Assembly: GCF_009876115.1 (NCBI RefSeq)
Contig: NZ_WWSY01000006.1
Coordinates: 71,698-135,697, forward strand
Length of the DNA: 64,000 bases
From: Collinsella aerofaciens
Lineage (GTDB): Bacteria > Actinomycetota > Coriobacteriia > Coriobacteriales > Coriobacteriaceae
Direction of reading: 5' to 3'
This document shows positions 8,518 to 16,603 of the stretch, piece by piece. Below the pieces are notes generated by a model. That model saw nothing but the letters and a program-made list of their open reading frames with translations. It was not told the origin of the DNA and ran no database searches. The position numbers and the translations under genes are program-made. Positions within the stretch are counted from its first letter, which is position 1; every line of letters starts with the position of its first letter.

Positions 8518-10377
8518 TCACTGGGCGAATTGGCTGCGGTAGAGCTCGGCGTAGAAGCCGCCTGCCGCGAGCAGTTCATCGTGCGTGCCGCGCTCGATAA
8601 TCTCGCCATCGCGCATTACCAGGATGCAATCGGCGTTGCGAATCGTCGACAGGCGGTGTGCCACGACAAAGCTCGTGCGGCCGGCCATGAGCTCGTCGAA
8701 TGCCGCCTGCACCTGCAGCTCGGTACGCGTATCGATGCTCGACGTTGCCTCGTCCAGCAGCAGAATCGCCGGATCGGTGAGCATGACGCGCGCGATGCAC
8801 AGCAACTGTTTTTGACCCTGGCTAAACGTGCCGCCGTCCTCGCCGATCACCGTATCGTAGCCGCCTGGCAGCTGCACGATAAACTTGTGCGCATGAGCGC
8901 GCTTGGCGGCCTCGACAATCTGCTCGCGCGTGGCATCGGGGCAACCGTAGGCAATGTTTTCGGCCACCGTGCCCTCGAACAGCCAGGTGTCCTGCAGCAC
9001 CATGCCAAAGGCGCGGCGCAGGCTCGCACGCGTGTAGTCACGCGAGGAGCGACCATCGACCGCGATGCGCCCAGCATCGATATCGTAAAAGCGCAGCAGC
9101 AGGTTGATGAGCGTCGTCTTGCCACAGCCCGTGGGGCCGACGAGGGCAAAGCGCGTACCGGGCTTGGCATCGATGCAGATATCCTGCAGCAGTTTGCGGT
9201 CGGGCACATAGCTAAAGTCCACGTGTTCAAAGGTCACCTCGCCCTGCGGGGCGGCAAGCTCCACGGCATCCGCCGCGTCGGGCTCCTGCTCGCGCGCATC
9301 GAGCAACGCGAACATGCGGCGCGCCGAGGCGTACGCGGTCTGGATTTGCGTGATGACGTTCGTGACCTCGTTGAACGGCTTAGTGTACTGGTTAGCGTAG
9401 GACAGGAAGATCTGCACGCCGCCCACCGTGAGCGCCGCAGGCACGCCCGTGATCACGCCCGCGCAGCCGATCACGGCGACCACGGCGTAGATGATGTTAT
9501 TGATAAAGCGCGTGCCGGGGTTAGAAAGCGAACCCATAAACTGCGCGCGCTCGCCCGCCGTATAGAGCTCGGCGTTGAGGACATCGAAGCGCTGTTGAGC
9601 GTGCGGGCCGTAGGCGAAGGCGTCCACGAGCTTTTGCTCGCCCACGTACTCCTCAATATGACCGCCAAGCTGGCCTTGGATGCGCTGCTGTTCCGTAAAG
9701 CTCTTGTTGGAAAGCTTGGCGATGGCGCCGGCTGCAAAGATGGAAAGCGGCGTGACGAGCACCACCACGAGCGTCATGGCCAGGTTAATGGAGAGCATAA
9801 ACGCGAGCGTGCCCACGATGGTGATGACGCCGGTAAAGAGCTGCGTAAAGCCCTGCAGCAGGCCGTCGCCCACTTGGTCGACGTCGTTGACTACGCGGCT
9901 CATAAGGTCGCCATGGGCATGACTGTCGATAAAGCTGAGCGGCATGCGGCTGAGTTTGTCGCTCGCCTCCACGCGCATGTCGCGCACCGTCTCGTAGGAC
10001 AGACGGTTGACGCAGTAGCCCTGCAGCCACTGGAAGGCCGCCGCGCCCACCACGACAATCGCGAGCTTGGTAACGAGCGGCAGCAGCGCGTCAAAGTCCA
10101 CCTGCCCGGCGGCAACGATGAGGTCGATGCCCTCGCCAATGAGGATAGGCGTATAGAGTTGCAAGATCACCGAGATGGCGGCACTCACAAACGACGCCGT
10201 AAACGAAATGCGATGCGGACGGACGTAGCCCAGCAGGCGGCGAGTTACCGCACTGGCGGGATAGCGCTCGGGATCGCCGGGCTGGCGCGGGCCGTCACCC
10301 AAGTCGTTGAGGTTATCGTTGCCGGACACGTTGGCCGTCATCGTGGCGACCGAACCGGAAGAAGTATACGGATTCAT
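8518..10377 (-). CDS. ABC exporter, fused permease-ATPase (second half of pair)
   Basis: A 619-residue type IV ABC exporter half-transporter. Six membrane helices span about residues 50-340. The nucleotide-binding domain is C-terminal, with Walker A GPTGCGKTT, signature FSQGQKQLL, Walker B ILLLDEATS and a switch His in VVAHRLST. Its ATG follows the TAA of the upstream gene (10378-12249) without a gap, and its AAAGGAGGG site lies inside that gene. The two are therefore probably translationally coupled and form a heterodimer. The signature FSQGQ departs from LSGGQ, whereas the partner has FSGGQ, a pattern common in asymmetric heterodimers. The exported substrate (drug, lipid or peptide) cannot be told from sequence. 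Confidence 0.92.
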   Translation of the reverse strand: MNPYTSSGSVATMTANVSGNDNLNDLGDGPRQPGDPERYPASAVTRRLLGYVRPHRISFTASFVSAAISVILQLYTPILIGEGIDLIVAAGQVDFDALLPLVTKLAIVVVGAAAFQWLQGYCVNRLSYETVRDMRVEASDKLSRMPLSFIDSHAHGDLMSRVVNDVDQVGDGLLQGFTQLFTGVITIVGTLAFMLSINLAMTLVVVLVTPLSIFAAGAIAKLSNKSFTEQQRIQGQLGGHIEEYVGEQKLVDAFAYGPHAQQRFDVLNAELYTAGERAQFMGSLSNPGTRFINNIIYAVVAVIGCAGVITGVPAALTVGGVQIFLSYANQYTKPFNEVTNVITQIQTAYASARRMFALLDAREQEPDAADAVELAAPQGEVTFEHVDFSYVPDRKLLQDICIDAKPGTRFALVGPTGCGKTTLINLLLRFYDIDAGRIAVDGRSSRDYTRASLRRAFGMVLQDTWLFEGTVAENIAYGCPDATREQIVEAAKRAHAHKFIVQLPGGYDTVIGEDGGTFSQGQKQLLCIARVMLTDPAILLLDEATSSIDTRTELQVQAAFDELMAGRTSFVVAHRLSTIRNADCILVMRDGEIIERGTHDELLAAGGFYAELYRSQFAQ

Positions 10378-12249
10378 TTAGCAGCCCTCCTTTGCGCAAG
10401 TGGATGCCGGGGCAGCCGGGACAGACGCGGGGCTTGGGACAGACGCGGGCGTCGCGCTCCCCTGCTGACCCTCAAGCTCCTCGCGACGAAGCTGCGACTG
10501 GCAAATCTCGCGATAGAGTTGGCAGCTTGCGTACAGCTCGTCGTGCGTACCCAGGCCCGCGACCGAGCCGTGATCGAGCACGCAAATCATGTCGGCATCG
10601 CGCACAGTCGAGACGCGCTGGCTCACGATCACCGTGGTCAGCGGGAGCCCGCCCGCGGCGGCACCGCGCGCGCTGCGCTCGCGGATGGCGTGGCGAAGCG
10701 CCGCGTCGGTCTTAAAGTCGAGCGCCGAGGCGGAGTCATCCATGATCAGGACCTGCGGAGAGCCCACCAGGGCACGTGCAATGGTCAGGCGCTGGCGCTG
10801 ACCGCCGCTAAAGTTTTTGCCGCCCGCCTCGACCGGAGCGTCGAGCCCCTGCGGCTTGTTGCGCACGAACTCGCTGGCCTGCGCCATTTCGAGCGCCGCC
10901 CACAGCTCCTCATCGGTTGCTGACTCGTCGCGCCAGGTTAGGTTGCTGCGGATCGCGCCGCTCACGAGCGATGCACGCTGCGGTACGGTCGCGACCACGT
11001 GGCGCAGCTGGTCGAGCTGCCAGGCGCGCACGTCGGCACCCATTACGCTCACGCTGCCCGCGCCCGTGTCGTACAGGCGCGGGATGAGCGAGACGAGCGT
11101 CGACTTACCGCTGCCCGTGCCGCCGATAATGCCGAGCGTTTTGCCCAGCGGCAGCTCCAGGGTCACGTCATTGACGGCATTGGCGGCGCCCGCGCCAAAG
11201 GAGAAGCTCGCATGGCTCAAGCTCAGCGCGGGGACCGGAACAGCGTTGCCCATCGCGCTCAGCTCGGGCAGCGCAACCGGCTGGTTGCCCTCGTCGGTGA
11301 TGCTCGGTTCGCAATTGAGTACCTCGTTGAGGCGCGACGCACTGGCGCTCGCCTTGGTAAAGACCACGACCAGGTTGGCGACATACACGATGGAGGTCAG
11401 GGTCTGCGTCATGTAGTTGACGAACGCCATGACCTGGCCCTGCGTGAGCTCACCCACGTTGACCTGGATGCCGCCCACCCACAGGATGGCGCACACGCCC
11501 AGGTTCATCACCAAAAACGTGACGGGGTTGAGAATCGACGAGAGCTTGCCCACCGCGATTGCGACACGCGCCTGGTCATCGGCCGCCTGGGCAAAACGCT
11601 CACGTTCGTGACCCTCGCGCACAAACGCCCGGACCACGCGGGCGCCCGAAAGCCCCTCGCGGCAAATGAGCGCGATGCGATCGAGCTTTGCCTGCAGCTG
11701 CTTGTAATACGGAATGCAGCGCGCCATGACAAACCAAAACACCAGGCCGATGGCGGGCGTGCAAATCAAAAAGATCATGCCGAGCTTAAGGTCGATGGCA
11801 AGGGCCGCAATCATGGAGCCCACCGCCAGGAAAGGCCAGCGGATGAGCATACGCACGCCCAGCGCCACGGCGAGCTGCACCTGGTTAACGTCGTTGGTAA
11901 TGCGCGTGATGAGCGACGGCGTGCCAAAGCGGTCGAGCTCAGCATAGCTCAGCTTGTTGATGTGCTGGTAGAGTGCGCCGCGAATGTCGGTGCCCATGCC
12001 CTGCGAGGTGAGCGCCGCCATCTTTTGGCAGACGAGCGTAAACGAGATGCCGATCACGGCCATGGCGGCGAGCACCATGCCGTAGCGGATAACGGCGTTC
12101 ACGTCGTGTGCGCCGATGCCCTTATCGATCATCTGGGCAATCACCAGCGGCGTCAGCAGGTCAAAGATCACTTCGATCAACTTGCACGCAGGGCCAATCA
12201 CCATATACCGGCGATACTTACCACCAAAACGCCTGAGCAGCTCAATCAT
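10378..12249 (-). CDS. ABC exporter, fused permease-ATPase (first half of pair)
   Basis: A 623-residue ABC exporter half-transporter. The N-terminal membrane domain contains about six helices. The C-terminal ATPase has GGTGSGKST (Walker A), FSGGQRQRL (signature), VLIMDDSASAL (Walker B) and VIVSQRVST in the switch region. Walker B reads DD rather than DE, and the switch residue is Gln rather than His; both suggest a weakened catalytic site, as in one half of many heterodimeric exporters. ATG 12249 follows AGGGAG by nine bases. It is the first gene of the operon, with a candidate TetR dyad at 12331-12342 upstream. The C-terminus is a low-complexity Ala/Pro/Ser tail ending in Cys. Confidence 0.92.
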   Translation of the reverse strand: MIELLRRFGGKYRRYMVIGPACKLIEVIFDLLTPLVIAQMIDKGIGAHDVNAVIRYGMVLAAMAVIGISFTLVCQKMAALTSQGMGTDIRGALYQHINKLSYAELDRFGTPSLITRITNDVNQVQLAVALGVRMLIRWPFLAVGSMIAALAIDLKLGMIFLICTPAIGLVFWFVMARCIPYYKQLQAKLDRIALICREGLSGARVVRAFVREGHERERFAQAADDQARVAIAVGKLSSILNPVTFLVMNLGVCAILWVGGIQVNVGELTQGQVMAFVNYMTQTLTSIVYVANLVVVFTKASASASRLNEVLNCEPSITDEGNQPVALPELSAMGNAVPVPALSLSHASFSFGAGAANAVNDVTLELPLGKTLGIIGGTGSGKSTLVSLIPRLYDTGAGSVSVMGADVRAWQLDQLRHVVATVPQRASLVSGAIRSNLTWRDESATDEELWAALEMAQASEFVRNKPQGLDAPVEAGGKNFSGGQRQRLTIARALVGSPQVLIMDDSASALDFKTDAALRHAIRERSARGAAAGGLPLTTVIVSQRVSTVRDADMICVLDHGSVAGLGTHDELYASCQLYREICQSQLRREELEGQQGSATPASVPSPASVPAAPASTCAKEGC

Positions 12250-12330
12250 GTATAGGCGCTCCCTATCATCATCTCTATTCAATCTGATTCATGATAGTAC
12301 GGAGAACCCTGGAGATGCGTAAGCAACTCG

Positions 12331-12342
12331 TTACAGATGTAA
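12331..12342. promoter_or_regulatory. Perfect dyad TTACAGATGTAA upstream of the ABC exporter operon
   Basis: TTACA-GA-TGTAA is a perfect 5+2+5 dyad located 82 bases upstream of the first exporter gene. One-mismatch versions precede the flavodoxin gene (8465-8476) and the TetR gene (15334-15345). It is a candidate operator of that TetR protein. Confidence 0.4.
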
Positions 12343-12468
12343 GGGCAACGGTCGCTAGCGCCCAAGGCACGTAGCAGCCGATGTTTTGGCAACGCCAGCG
12401 AGTTCCACTAAGCACGGGATTGAATTGTTCAGATAAAAGCGCCTTTGCGGGTGATTTTTGGACGACGG

Positions 12469-12563
12469 GGCCCGGCCGGCGACGAGGTATTTGGTAGTCG
12501 AGCGATCCCGCAGGCGCAGCCGAGGACCAGCGAGACACCAAATACCTCGTCGCCGGCCGGGCC
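12469..12563. repeat. Long perfect palindrome, 27-bp arms
   Basis: The arms at 12469-12495 and 12537-12563 are perfect reverse complements (from GGCCCGGCCGGCG to ATTTGGT). The 41-base centre includes ATCCCGCAGG and CCGAGGACC. There is no T-run. It lies just downstream of the SRP RNA gene, in the 12250-12581 gap, which holds no gene. Confidence 0.85.
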
Positions 12564-12581
12564 ATGTCGCGGCACCAAAAA

Positions 12582-12699
12582 GCGCCCGTGCGCTCGATGG
12601 ATTCGGATGCCCGACAGAGGCTCCTTATGGCTGCTTCCTTCCGGACCTGACCAGATTCGGAACATGTCGTCATCCGAACCCATCGAACGCGCTAGGCGC
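12582..12699 (-). ncRNA. ffs: Signal recognition particle RNA (small bacterial type)
   Basis: The minus strand carries the conserved SRP domain IV hairpin, including CAGGTCCGGAAGGAAGCAGC. Long flanking complementarity pairs GCGCGTTCGATGGGTTCGGA with ATCCGAATCCATCGAGCGCA. The roughly 118-nt RNA ends in a GGGCGC-TTTTT-type tail. It binds Ffh for co-translational targeting of membrane proteins. End positions are estimated from pairing. Confidence 0.93.
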
Positions 12700-12706
12700 T
12701 CGATAT

Positions 12707-12735
12707 ATCTTACCCGCTCCCGCCCGATGGGGCAA
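12707..12735 (-). promoter_or_regulatory. Promoter of the SRP RNA
   Basis: On the minus strand TTGCCC and TAAGAT are separated by 17 bases. They place the start of transcription near 12700, matching the 5' end deduced from RNA pairing. Confidence 0.6.
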
Positions 12736-12768
12736 GGTAGCTAATTTGGAACGGGGCTTTTTGACTAC
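12734..12768. repeat. GGGAC-class hairpin, variant with GGAACGGGGC
   Basis: GTAGCTAATTTGGAACGGGG followed by CTTTTTGACTAC forms an imperfect hairpin. It matches 25328-25367 (AGCTAATTTGGGACGGGGC, then a T-run and AGCTGCC). It sits immediately after the stop codon of the tadA-glycerate kinase gene. Confidence 0.6.
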
Positions 12769-12770
12769 TT

Positions 12771-14552
12771 TTAGATACGGCCAAGGTCGAAGGCTTGGGC
12801 GGCCGCTTCGCCGGCGCAGATGAGATTGGTTGTGGCTTCCTGGGGATCGAGCGCCAGCTCAAGGCCCATGGGCTTGCGGCAGACCGGCAAAACCAGGTCG
12901 ACGCCCTGCCCATACACCGCATCCAGGTTGTCAGCGCGACCGCCCACGACGGCGACCACCGGCTTGCCATAGCGCTTGGCACGACGGGCCACGCCCACCG
13001 GCGCCTTACCGGCAGCGGATTGCTCGTCCATATTGCCCTCGCCCGTTATAACCAGGTCGGCATCGCGCACGCGCTCGTCAAACCCAATCAAATCAAGCAC
13101 CGTCTCCACGCCCGAGCGCAACTCCGCACCGAGCGCTAGCAGCGCGGCGCCCAGGCCGCCGGCGGCGCCGGCACCGGGCACACCGAGCACCGAGCCAAAT
13201 GTCCGCACACCCTCGGGCACGCGCAACAACCCCTGAGCCCGTGCCTCGACAATCGCCGTATCGAGCAGGCGACCGTAGCCGACCATCCAGCTGTCGTACC
13301 CGCGCAGCGCCTCGGCATCACCCGTCAGCAAACCCTTCTGCCCACCAAACACCGCCAGTGCGCCTCGACGCCCCACGAGCGGATTCTCGACATCGGACAG
13401 CACGACGATGCGTGCGCCATTCAGCGCCCGAAGCGCTGGTGCCAAATCGATACTCGCCACGTGTTCAAGGCCTGCGAGACCGGGGGCGATATTGCAGCCA
13501 CGCTTATCGACAACGTGCGCGCCCAGCGCCTGCAGCATACCGGCGCCACCGTCGTTGGTGGCGCTGCCGCCCAAACCAATATAGATAGTCTTTGCCCCGC
13601 CACAAACCGCACGGAGCATCAGCTCACCCACGCCATAGGTCGAAGCCGCAAGCGCCGCCGATTTCGTGCAAGGCGAATACCCAATACCCGCCGCCTCGGC
13701 CATCTCAATAACAGCAGATTCGCGCTCGCCGTCCACCAGCATCCGGGCAGACACCCGGTCGCCCAAGGGGCCTGCAGCCTCGCAGGTCGAGAGCTCACCG
13801 CCACACGTGGCAACGACATCGAGTGTTCCCTCGCCACCATCCGCCAGCGGCAGCGCGCTTACTTGGGCATCGGGCCACACGCGGCGCACGCCCTCGGCAA
13901 CGGCCGCCTCCGCCTGCGCACTCGAAACGCTACCCTTAAAGGAATCGATCGCCAACAGCACGCGGCGGGGCCGGCGCTGCACGGGGCCAAAGTCGAGCGC
14001 CTCATCGGCAAGATCCCCAACACCCGCAAGCGCCTCGGCGTGGGCGGCATGTGCCTCAAGATCGGCCCCACAATCGCAGCCAGCACCATCGGCGCTACGC
14101 AGCCCACTAAAATAGCTGCTCAGCACCGCGCGGCACCCGTCTGCCAGCACGCCGGCGGTCACATTAAACCGATGATTCAGGCGTGGATCGGCATTGAGGT
14201 CGTATAGCGACCCCAAAGCGCCCGCTTTAGCATCGGCCGCGCCGTACACGCAGCGCCCCACGCGCGCGTTCACCATAAGCCCCGCGCACATGCAGCAGGG
14301 CTCGAGCGTCACGTAGACCGTACAATCGGAAAGGCGCCAACGACCGAGCGACTGCGCGGCGGCGCATAGGGCCGAAAACTCGGCATGCGCCGAAGGATCC
14401 TGGTCGAGCTCGCGGCGATTATGCGCCCTCGCGACAATCTCACCCGCGCGCACCACCACGGCACCGATCGGCACCTCGCCCACCGCCGCGGCGGCACGCG
14501 CCTCCGCCAGCGCCTCGCGCATGAACTTCTCATCGATTCCGGCGCTCGTCAT
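12771..14552 (-). CDS. Fusion of tRNA adenosine deaminase (TadA) and glycerate kinase
   Basis: A 593-residue two-domain protein. Residues 1-150 are a TadA-type deaminase: HAEF near 56 (zinc ligand and catalytic Glu) and PCCMCA near 85, which converts A34 to inosine in tRNA-Arg. After an Ala-rich linker, RRVLLAIDSFKGS near 195 starts a full-length type-2 glycerate kinase (GarK/GlxK family), with ADGGEGTLD, GLGGSATNDGGAG and VITGEGNMDEQS motifs. The start at ATG 14552 follows GGGGAGG. The two functions have no obvious metabolic link. Both domains look complete and no stop or frameshift separates them, so a real fusion is more likely than an error, though an assembly slip joining two adjacent genes would look the same. 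Confidence 0.88.
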   Translation of the reverse strand: MTSAGIDEKFMREALAEARAAAAVGEVPIGAVVVRAGEIVARAHNRRELDQDPSAHAEFSALCAAAQSLGRWRLSDCTVYVTLEPCCMCAGLMVNARVGRCVYGAADAKAGALGSLYDLNADPRLNHRFNVTAGVLADGCRAVLSSYFSGLRSADGAGCDCGADLEAHAAHAEALAGVGDLADEALDFGPVQRRPRRVLLAIDSFKGSVSSAQAEAAVAEGVRRVWPDAQVSALPLADGGEGTLDVVATCGGELSTCEAAGPLGDRVSARMLVDGERESAVIEMAEAAGIGYSPCTKSAALAASTYGVGELMLRAVCGGAKTIYIGLGGSATNDGGAGMLQALGAHVVDKRGCNIAPGLAGLEHVASIDLAPALRALNGARIVVLSDVENPLVGRRGALAVFGGQKGLLTGDAEALRGYDSWMVGYGRLLDTAIVEARAQGLLRVPEGVRTFGSVLGVPGAGAAGGLGAALLALGAELRSGVETVLDLIGFDERVRDADLVITGEGNMDEQSAAGKAPVGVARRAKRYGKPVVAVVGGRADNLDAVYGQGVDLVLPVCRKPMGLELALDPQEATTNLICAGEAAAQAFDLGRI

Positions 14553-14603
14553 CGTTCGCCTCCCCTGTTGCAAATCCAAAACGATGCTATCATTACGACT
14601 CAC

Positions 14604-14690
14604 GGAGAGATGGCAGAGCGGTTGAATGCGGCGGTCTTGAAAACCGTTGAGCGCGAAAGCGTTCCGGGGGTTCGAATCCCCCTCTCTCCG
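14604..14690 (+). tRNA. tRNA-Ser (UGA)
   Basis: GGAGAGA pairs with TCTCTCC in the acceptor stem, and the discriminator is G. The anticodon loop CTTGAAA holds UGA. A long variable arm (GAGCGCGAAAGCGTTC) and a GGTTCGAATCC T-arm complete a class II serine tRNA. No CCA is encoded. It is divergent from the tadA fusion gene, 51 bases away. Confidence 0.96.
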
Positions 14691-14696
14691 CCACTC

Positions 14697-15281
14697 TTAG
14701 TGACTCACCGGCGTCATGGTCCGCTCGAACAGCGCATCGACCACGTCGGCGATTTCGGATCGGCGCTCTAGTACGTGGCCCGATTCCCACCACATGGTAA
14801 AGAGCCGAATAATGCCGCCGGCGACAAACTCAGACGTCGTCTCGAGCGATACGGGCGCGAGCGCGTCCTCGTCAAGCGCGCTCATCACGCGCCCGCGTAT
14901 GGAGCGCGCGATGCGGTCGCAAATCATGCTGGTCAGCATACCCGACATACTGCTCGCCAAAATGTTATCCATGAGCTGCTCATGCGCCAAAATCAAATCC
15001 ATGGCATCGGCGAACACTTCGTGGCGAAGCGCTCGCACGTCCTCGGCGCCCTCAGCGCCATCCGCATCGGCCCGCTTTTGCGGCAGGCCCGACATGAGTT
15101 CATCGATATAGAAGGCAAAGTAATCGTTTTTGTCGCGGAAGTGCTTGTAGAACGTCGTCCGACGAATCATAGCGCAGTCGCACAGCATGGCAACCGTCAC
15201 GTCCTCAAACCGATGCTCTTCGAGCAGCTCAGTAAAGGCCTCGAACAGGGCCCGATAGGTTTTCTTGATGCGAAGGTCCAT
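14697..15281 (-). CDS. TetR family transcriptional regulator
   Basis: A 194-residue regulator. The N-terminal helix-turn-helix (about residues 10-55) contains VTVAMLCDCAMIRRTTFYKHFRDK in two pieces, with the YKHFRDK signature of TetR. The C-terminal ligand domain is helical and resembles the TetR_C group seen with dihydroxyacetone-kinase-type regulators. ATG 15281 follows GAGGAGG. A near-dyad TTACACCTGTAT at 15334-15345 upstream resembles sites before the ABC exporter operon and the flavodoxin gene, suggesting autoregulation and control of export. The inducer is unknown. The stop codon is 6 bases from the tRNA-Ser gene, which is on the opposite strand. Confidence 0.9.
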   Translation of the reverse strand: MDLRIKKTYRALFEAFTELLEEHRFEDVTVAMLCDCAMIRRTTFYKHFRDKNDYFAFYIDELMSGLPQKRADADGAEGAEDVRALRHEVFADAMDLILAHEQLMDNILASSMSGMLTSMICDRIARSIRGRVMSALDEDALAPVSLETTSEFVAGGIIRLFTMWWESGHVLERRSEIADVVDALFERTMTPVSH

Positions 15282-15333
15282 ACGTATCGCCCTCCTCAAG
15301 GAAAAGACAGCGCTCACTAATCTGTCGCATATC

Positions 15334-15345
15334 TTACACCTGTAT
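15334..15345. promoter_or_regulatory. Near-dyad TTACACCTGTAT upstream of the TetR gene
   Basis: One mismatch from TTACA-N2-TGTAA. It lies 53 bases upstream of the TetR start and next to a TAAGAT box on the minus strand. Candidate autoregulatory operator. Confidence 0.35.
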
Positions 15346-15401
15346 CGCCCACCCTTGGCGAATGGCCTCACCTTGGTGGAAACATAACGCTTACCGGAAA
15401 G

Positions 15402-15431
15402 TTCGGTATCGCCAAAGGTTGCGGGTATACT
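15402..15431 (+). promoter_or_regulatory. Promoter of the lemA-like gene
   Basis: TTCGGT (15402-15407) and TATACT (15426-15431) are separated by 18 bases, 62 bases before the LemA ATG. Confidence 0.5.
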
Positions 15432-15492
15432 AGTAGCGTTACACCAACGGCAGCCGGCGGAAGACGCCGCGGCCATTCGAAACGGAGACATC

Positions 15493-16044
15493 ATGCTTCC
15501 CGTCATCATCGGCATCGTTGTTGTCATTGTGATTGCCTGCGCCATCGCCGGCATCTACAACAACATGGTCACCAAGCGTAACCGCATCGATAACGCCTGG
15601 CAGAACATCGATACGCAGCTGCAGCGTCGCAACGACCTGATCCCCAACCTGGTCGAGACCGTCAAGGGCTACGCCAAGCACGAGCAGGAGACGCTCTCCG
15701 CCGTGATCAGCGCGCGTAACACCGCCGTCAAGGCCACCACGCCCGAAGCCAAGATGGAAGCCGACAACGTGCTGACCGGTGCGCTGCGTCAGCTCTTCGC
15801 CGTAGCCGAGGCCTATCCCGATCTTAAGGCAAACACCAACTTTACGCAGCTGCAGGCATCGCTCGAGGATACCGAGAACAAGATTAGCTATGCACGCCAG
15901 AGCTACAACGATTGCGTGCTCAGCTACAACAACGCCATTCAGACGTTCCCGGCTGTCATCTTTGCCGGCATCTTCCAGTTTAAGGAGCGCCAGGGCTTCG
16001 AGGCCGCCGAAGCAGCCCGCCAGGCCCCGACCGTCAAGTTCTAG
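15493..16044 (+). CDS. LemA family protein
   Basis: A 183-residue protein with one N-terminal membrane helix (about residues 3-22), followed by YNNMVTKRNRIDNAWQNID, the LemA hallmark. The rest is an antiparallel helical bundle that includes LIPNLVETVKGYAKHE and ends FKERQGFEA. LemA proteins are widespread envelope proteins of unsettled function, often next to a TPM-domain protein or an M48 protease; neither is next to this copy. GGAGA lies six bases upstream of the ATG. A strong terminator follows at 16081-16126, so it is monocistronic. Confidence 0.93.
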   Translation: MLPVIIGIVVVIVIACAIAGIYNNMVTKRNRIDNAWQNIDTQLQRRNDLIPNLVETVKGYAKHEQETLSAVISARNTAVKATTPEAKMEADNVLTGALRQLFAVAEAYPDLKANTNFTQLQASLEDTENKISYARQSYNDCVLSYNNAIQTFPAVIFAGIFQFKERQGFEAAEAARQAPTVKF

Positions 16045-16080
16045 TAGTTTGACAGCGCATCCTTAATCGGCCAAATGCAT

Positions 16081-16126
16081 AAACCGCCCCGTCGAATGCA
16101 TACTTCGACGGGGCGGTTTCCTTTTT
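16081..16126 (+). terminator. Terminator of the lemA-like gene
   Basis: AAACCGCCCCGTCGAA pairs with TTCGACGGGGCGGTTT, followed by CCTTTTT. Confidence 0.85.
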
Positions 16127-16158
16127 CGCGAAGGTCCCCCTCTAAGCGTCGTGCATTT

Positions 16159-16434
16159 TTAGGAGTATTCAACATAACCAAGAGCTTCGGGCGCCACGAT
16201 AAATGCCAAAGACCGCGAATATCCCTGCAAATCAAACGCTGCCAGCCCATAACCCCGCCCATCATTCGTAGAAAACATCGAGAACTCCCGATTTTTTGCC
16301 CGAGATCGGTATGCAGGGACCTTCGACTGCAGAATACTCGCAAAAATGCACGTCGCCACCGCCCCCACATGGCGCGAAGCAAAGCAAAAGCGCAGCCTAA
16401 AAGGCCGCGCACCATCTTTATTCAGATTAATCAT
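16159..16434 (-). CDS. Possible small protein of 91 residues (uncertain)
   Basis: An open frame starting MINLNKDGARPF and ending in ALGYVEYS. It has no recognised domain and only a weak GGGC upstream. Its composition is not obviously protein-like, although the second half (about residues 45-91, with DGRGYGLAAFDLQGYSRSL) is less biased than a chance frame. It lies in an otherwise empty 16127-16462 stretch between a terminator and a long palindrome. It may be a remnant of an older gene or no gene at all. I do not assign a function. Confidence 0.2.
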   Translation of the reverse strand: MINLNKDGARPFRLRFCFASRHVGAVATCIFASILQSKVPAYRSRAKNREFSMFSTNDGRGYGLAAFDLQGYSRSLAFIVAPEALGYVEYS

Positions 16435-16462
16435 TGCCCGTTGTGACATCGCCGAACCCGCA

Positions 16463-16587
16463 GGGCAGAGAACAAGTTCCCTCCCGGCGCACTCCGCAGG
16501 ACGCAAGAAGCCCTCGCCGCACGAAGTGCGCAGCGAGGGCTTCTTGCATGTCCGAGGACGCGCCGGGAGGGAACTTGTTCTCTGCCC
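16463..16587. repeat. Nested long palindrome: 28-bp perfect outer arms, 15-bp inner hairpin
   Basis: The outer arms 16463-16490 and 16560-16587 are perfect reverse complements (GGGCAGAGAACAAG to CCCGGCGC). Inside, GCAAGAAGCCCTCGC (16503-16517) pairs with 16533-16547. CGCAGGAC and CCGAGGAC flank the inner hairpin. It lies between the convergent lemA-like and aminotransferase genes and could stop transcription, but it has no T-run. Confidence 0.85.
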
Positions 16588-16603
16588 GGATAGGTAAGAC
16601 AAA

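Noticed and set aside
8530..12255. Long antisense frames over the ABC exporter genes
   Set aside because: His/Arg/Ala-rich translations opposite clear ABC domains, with no start context.
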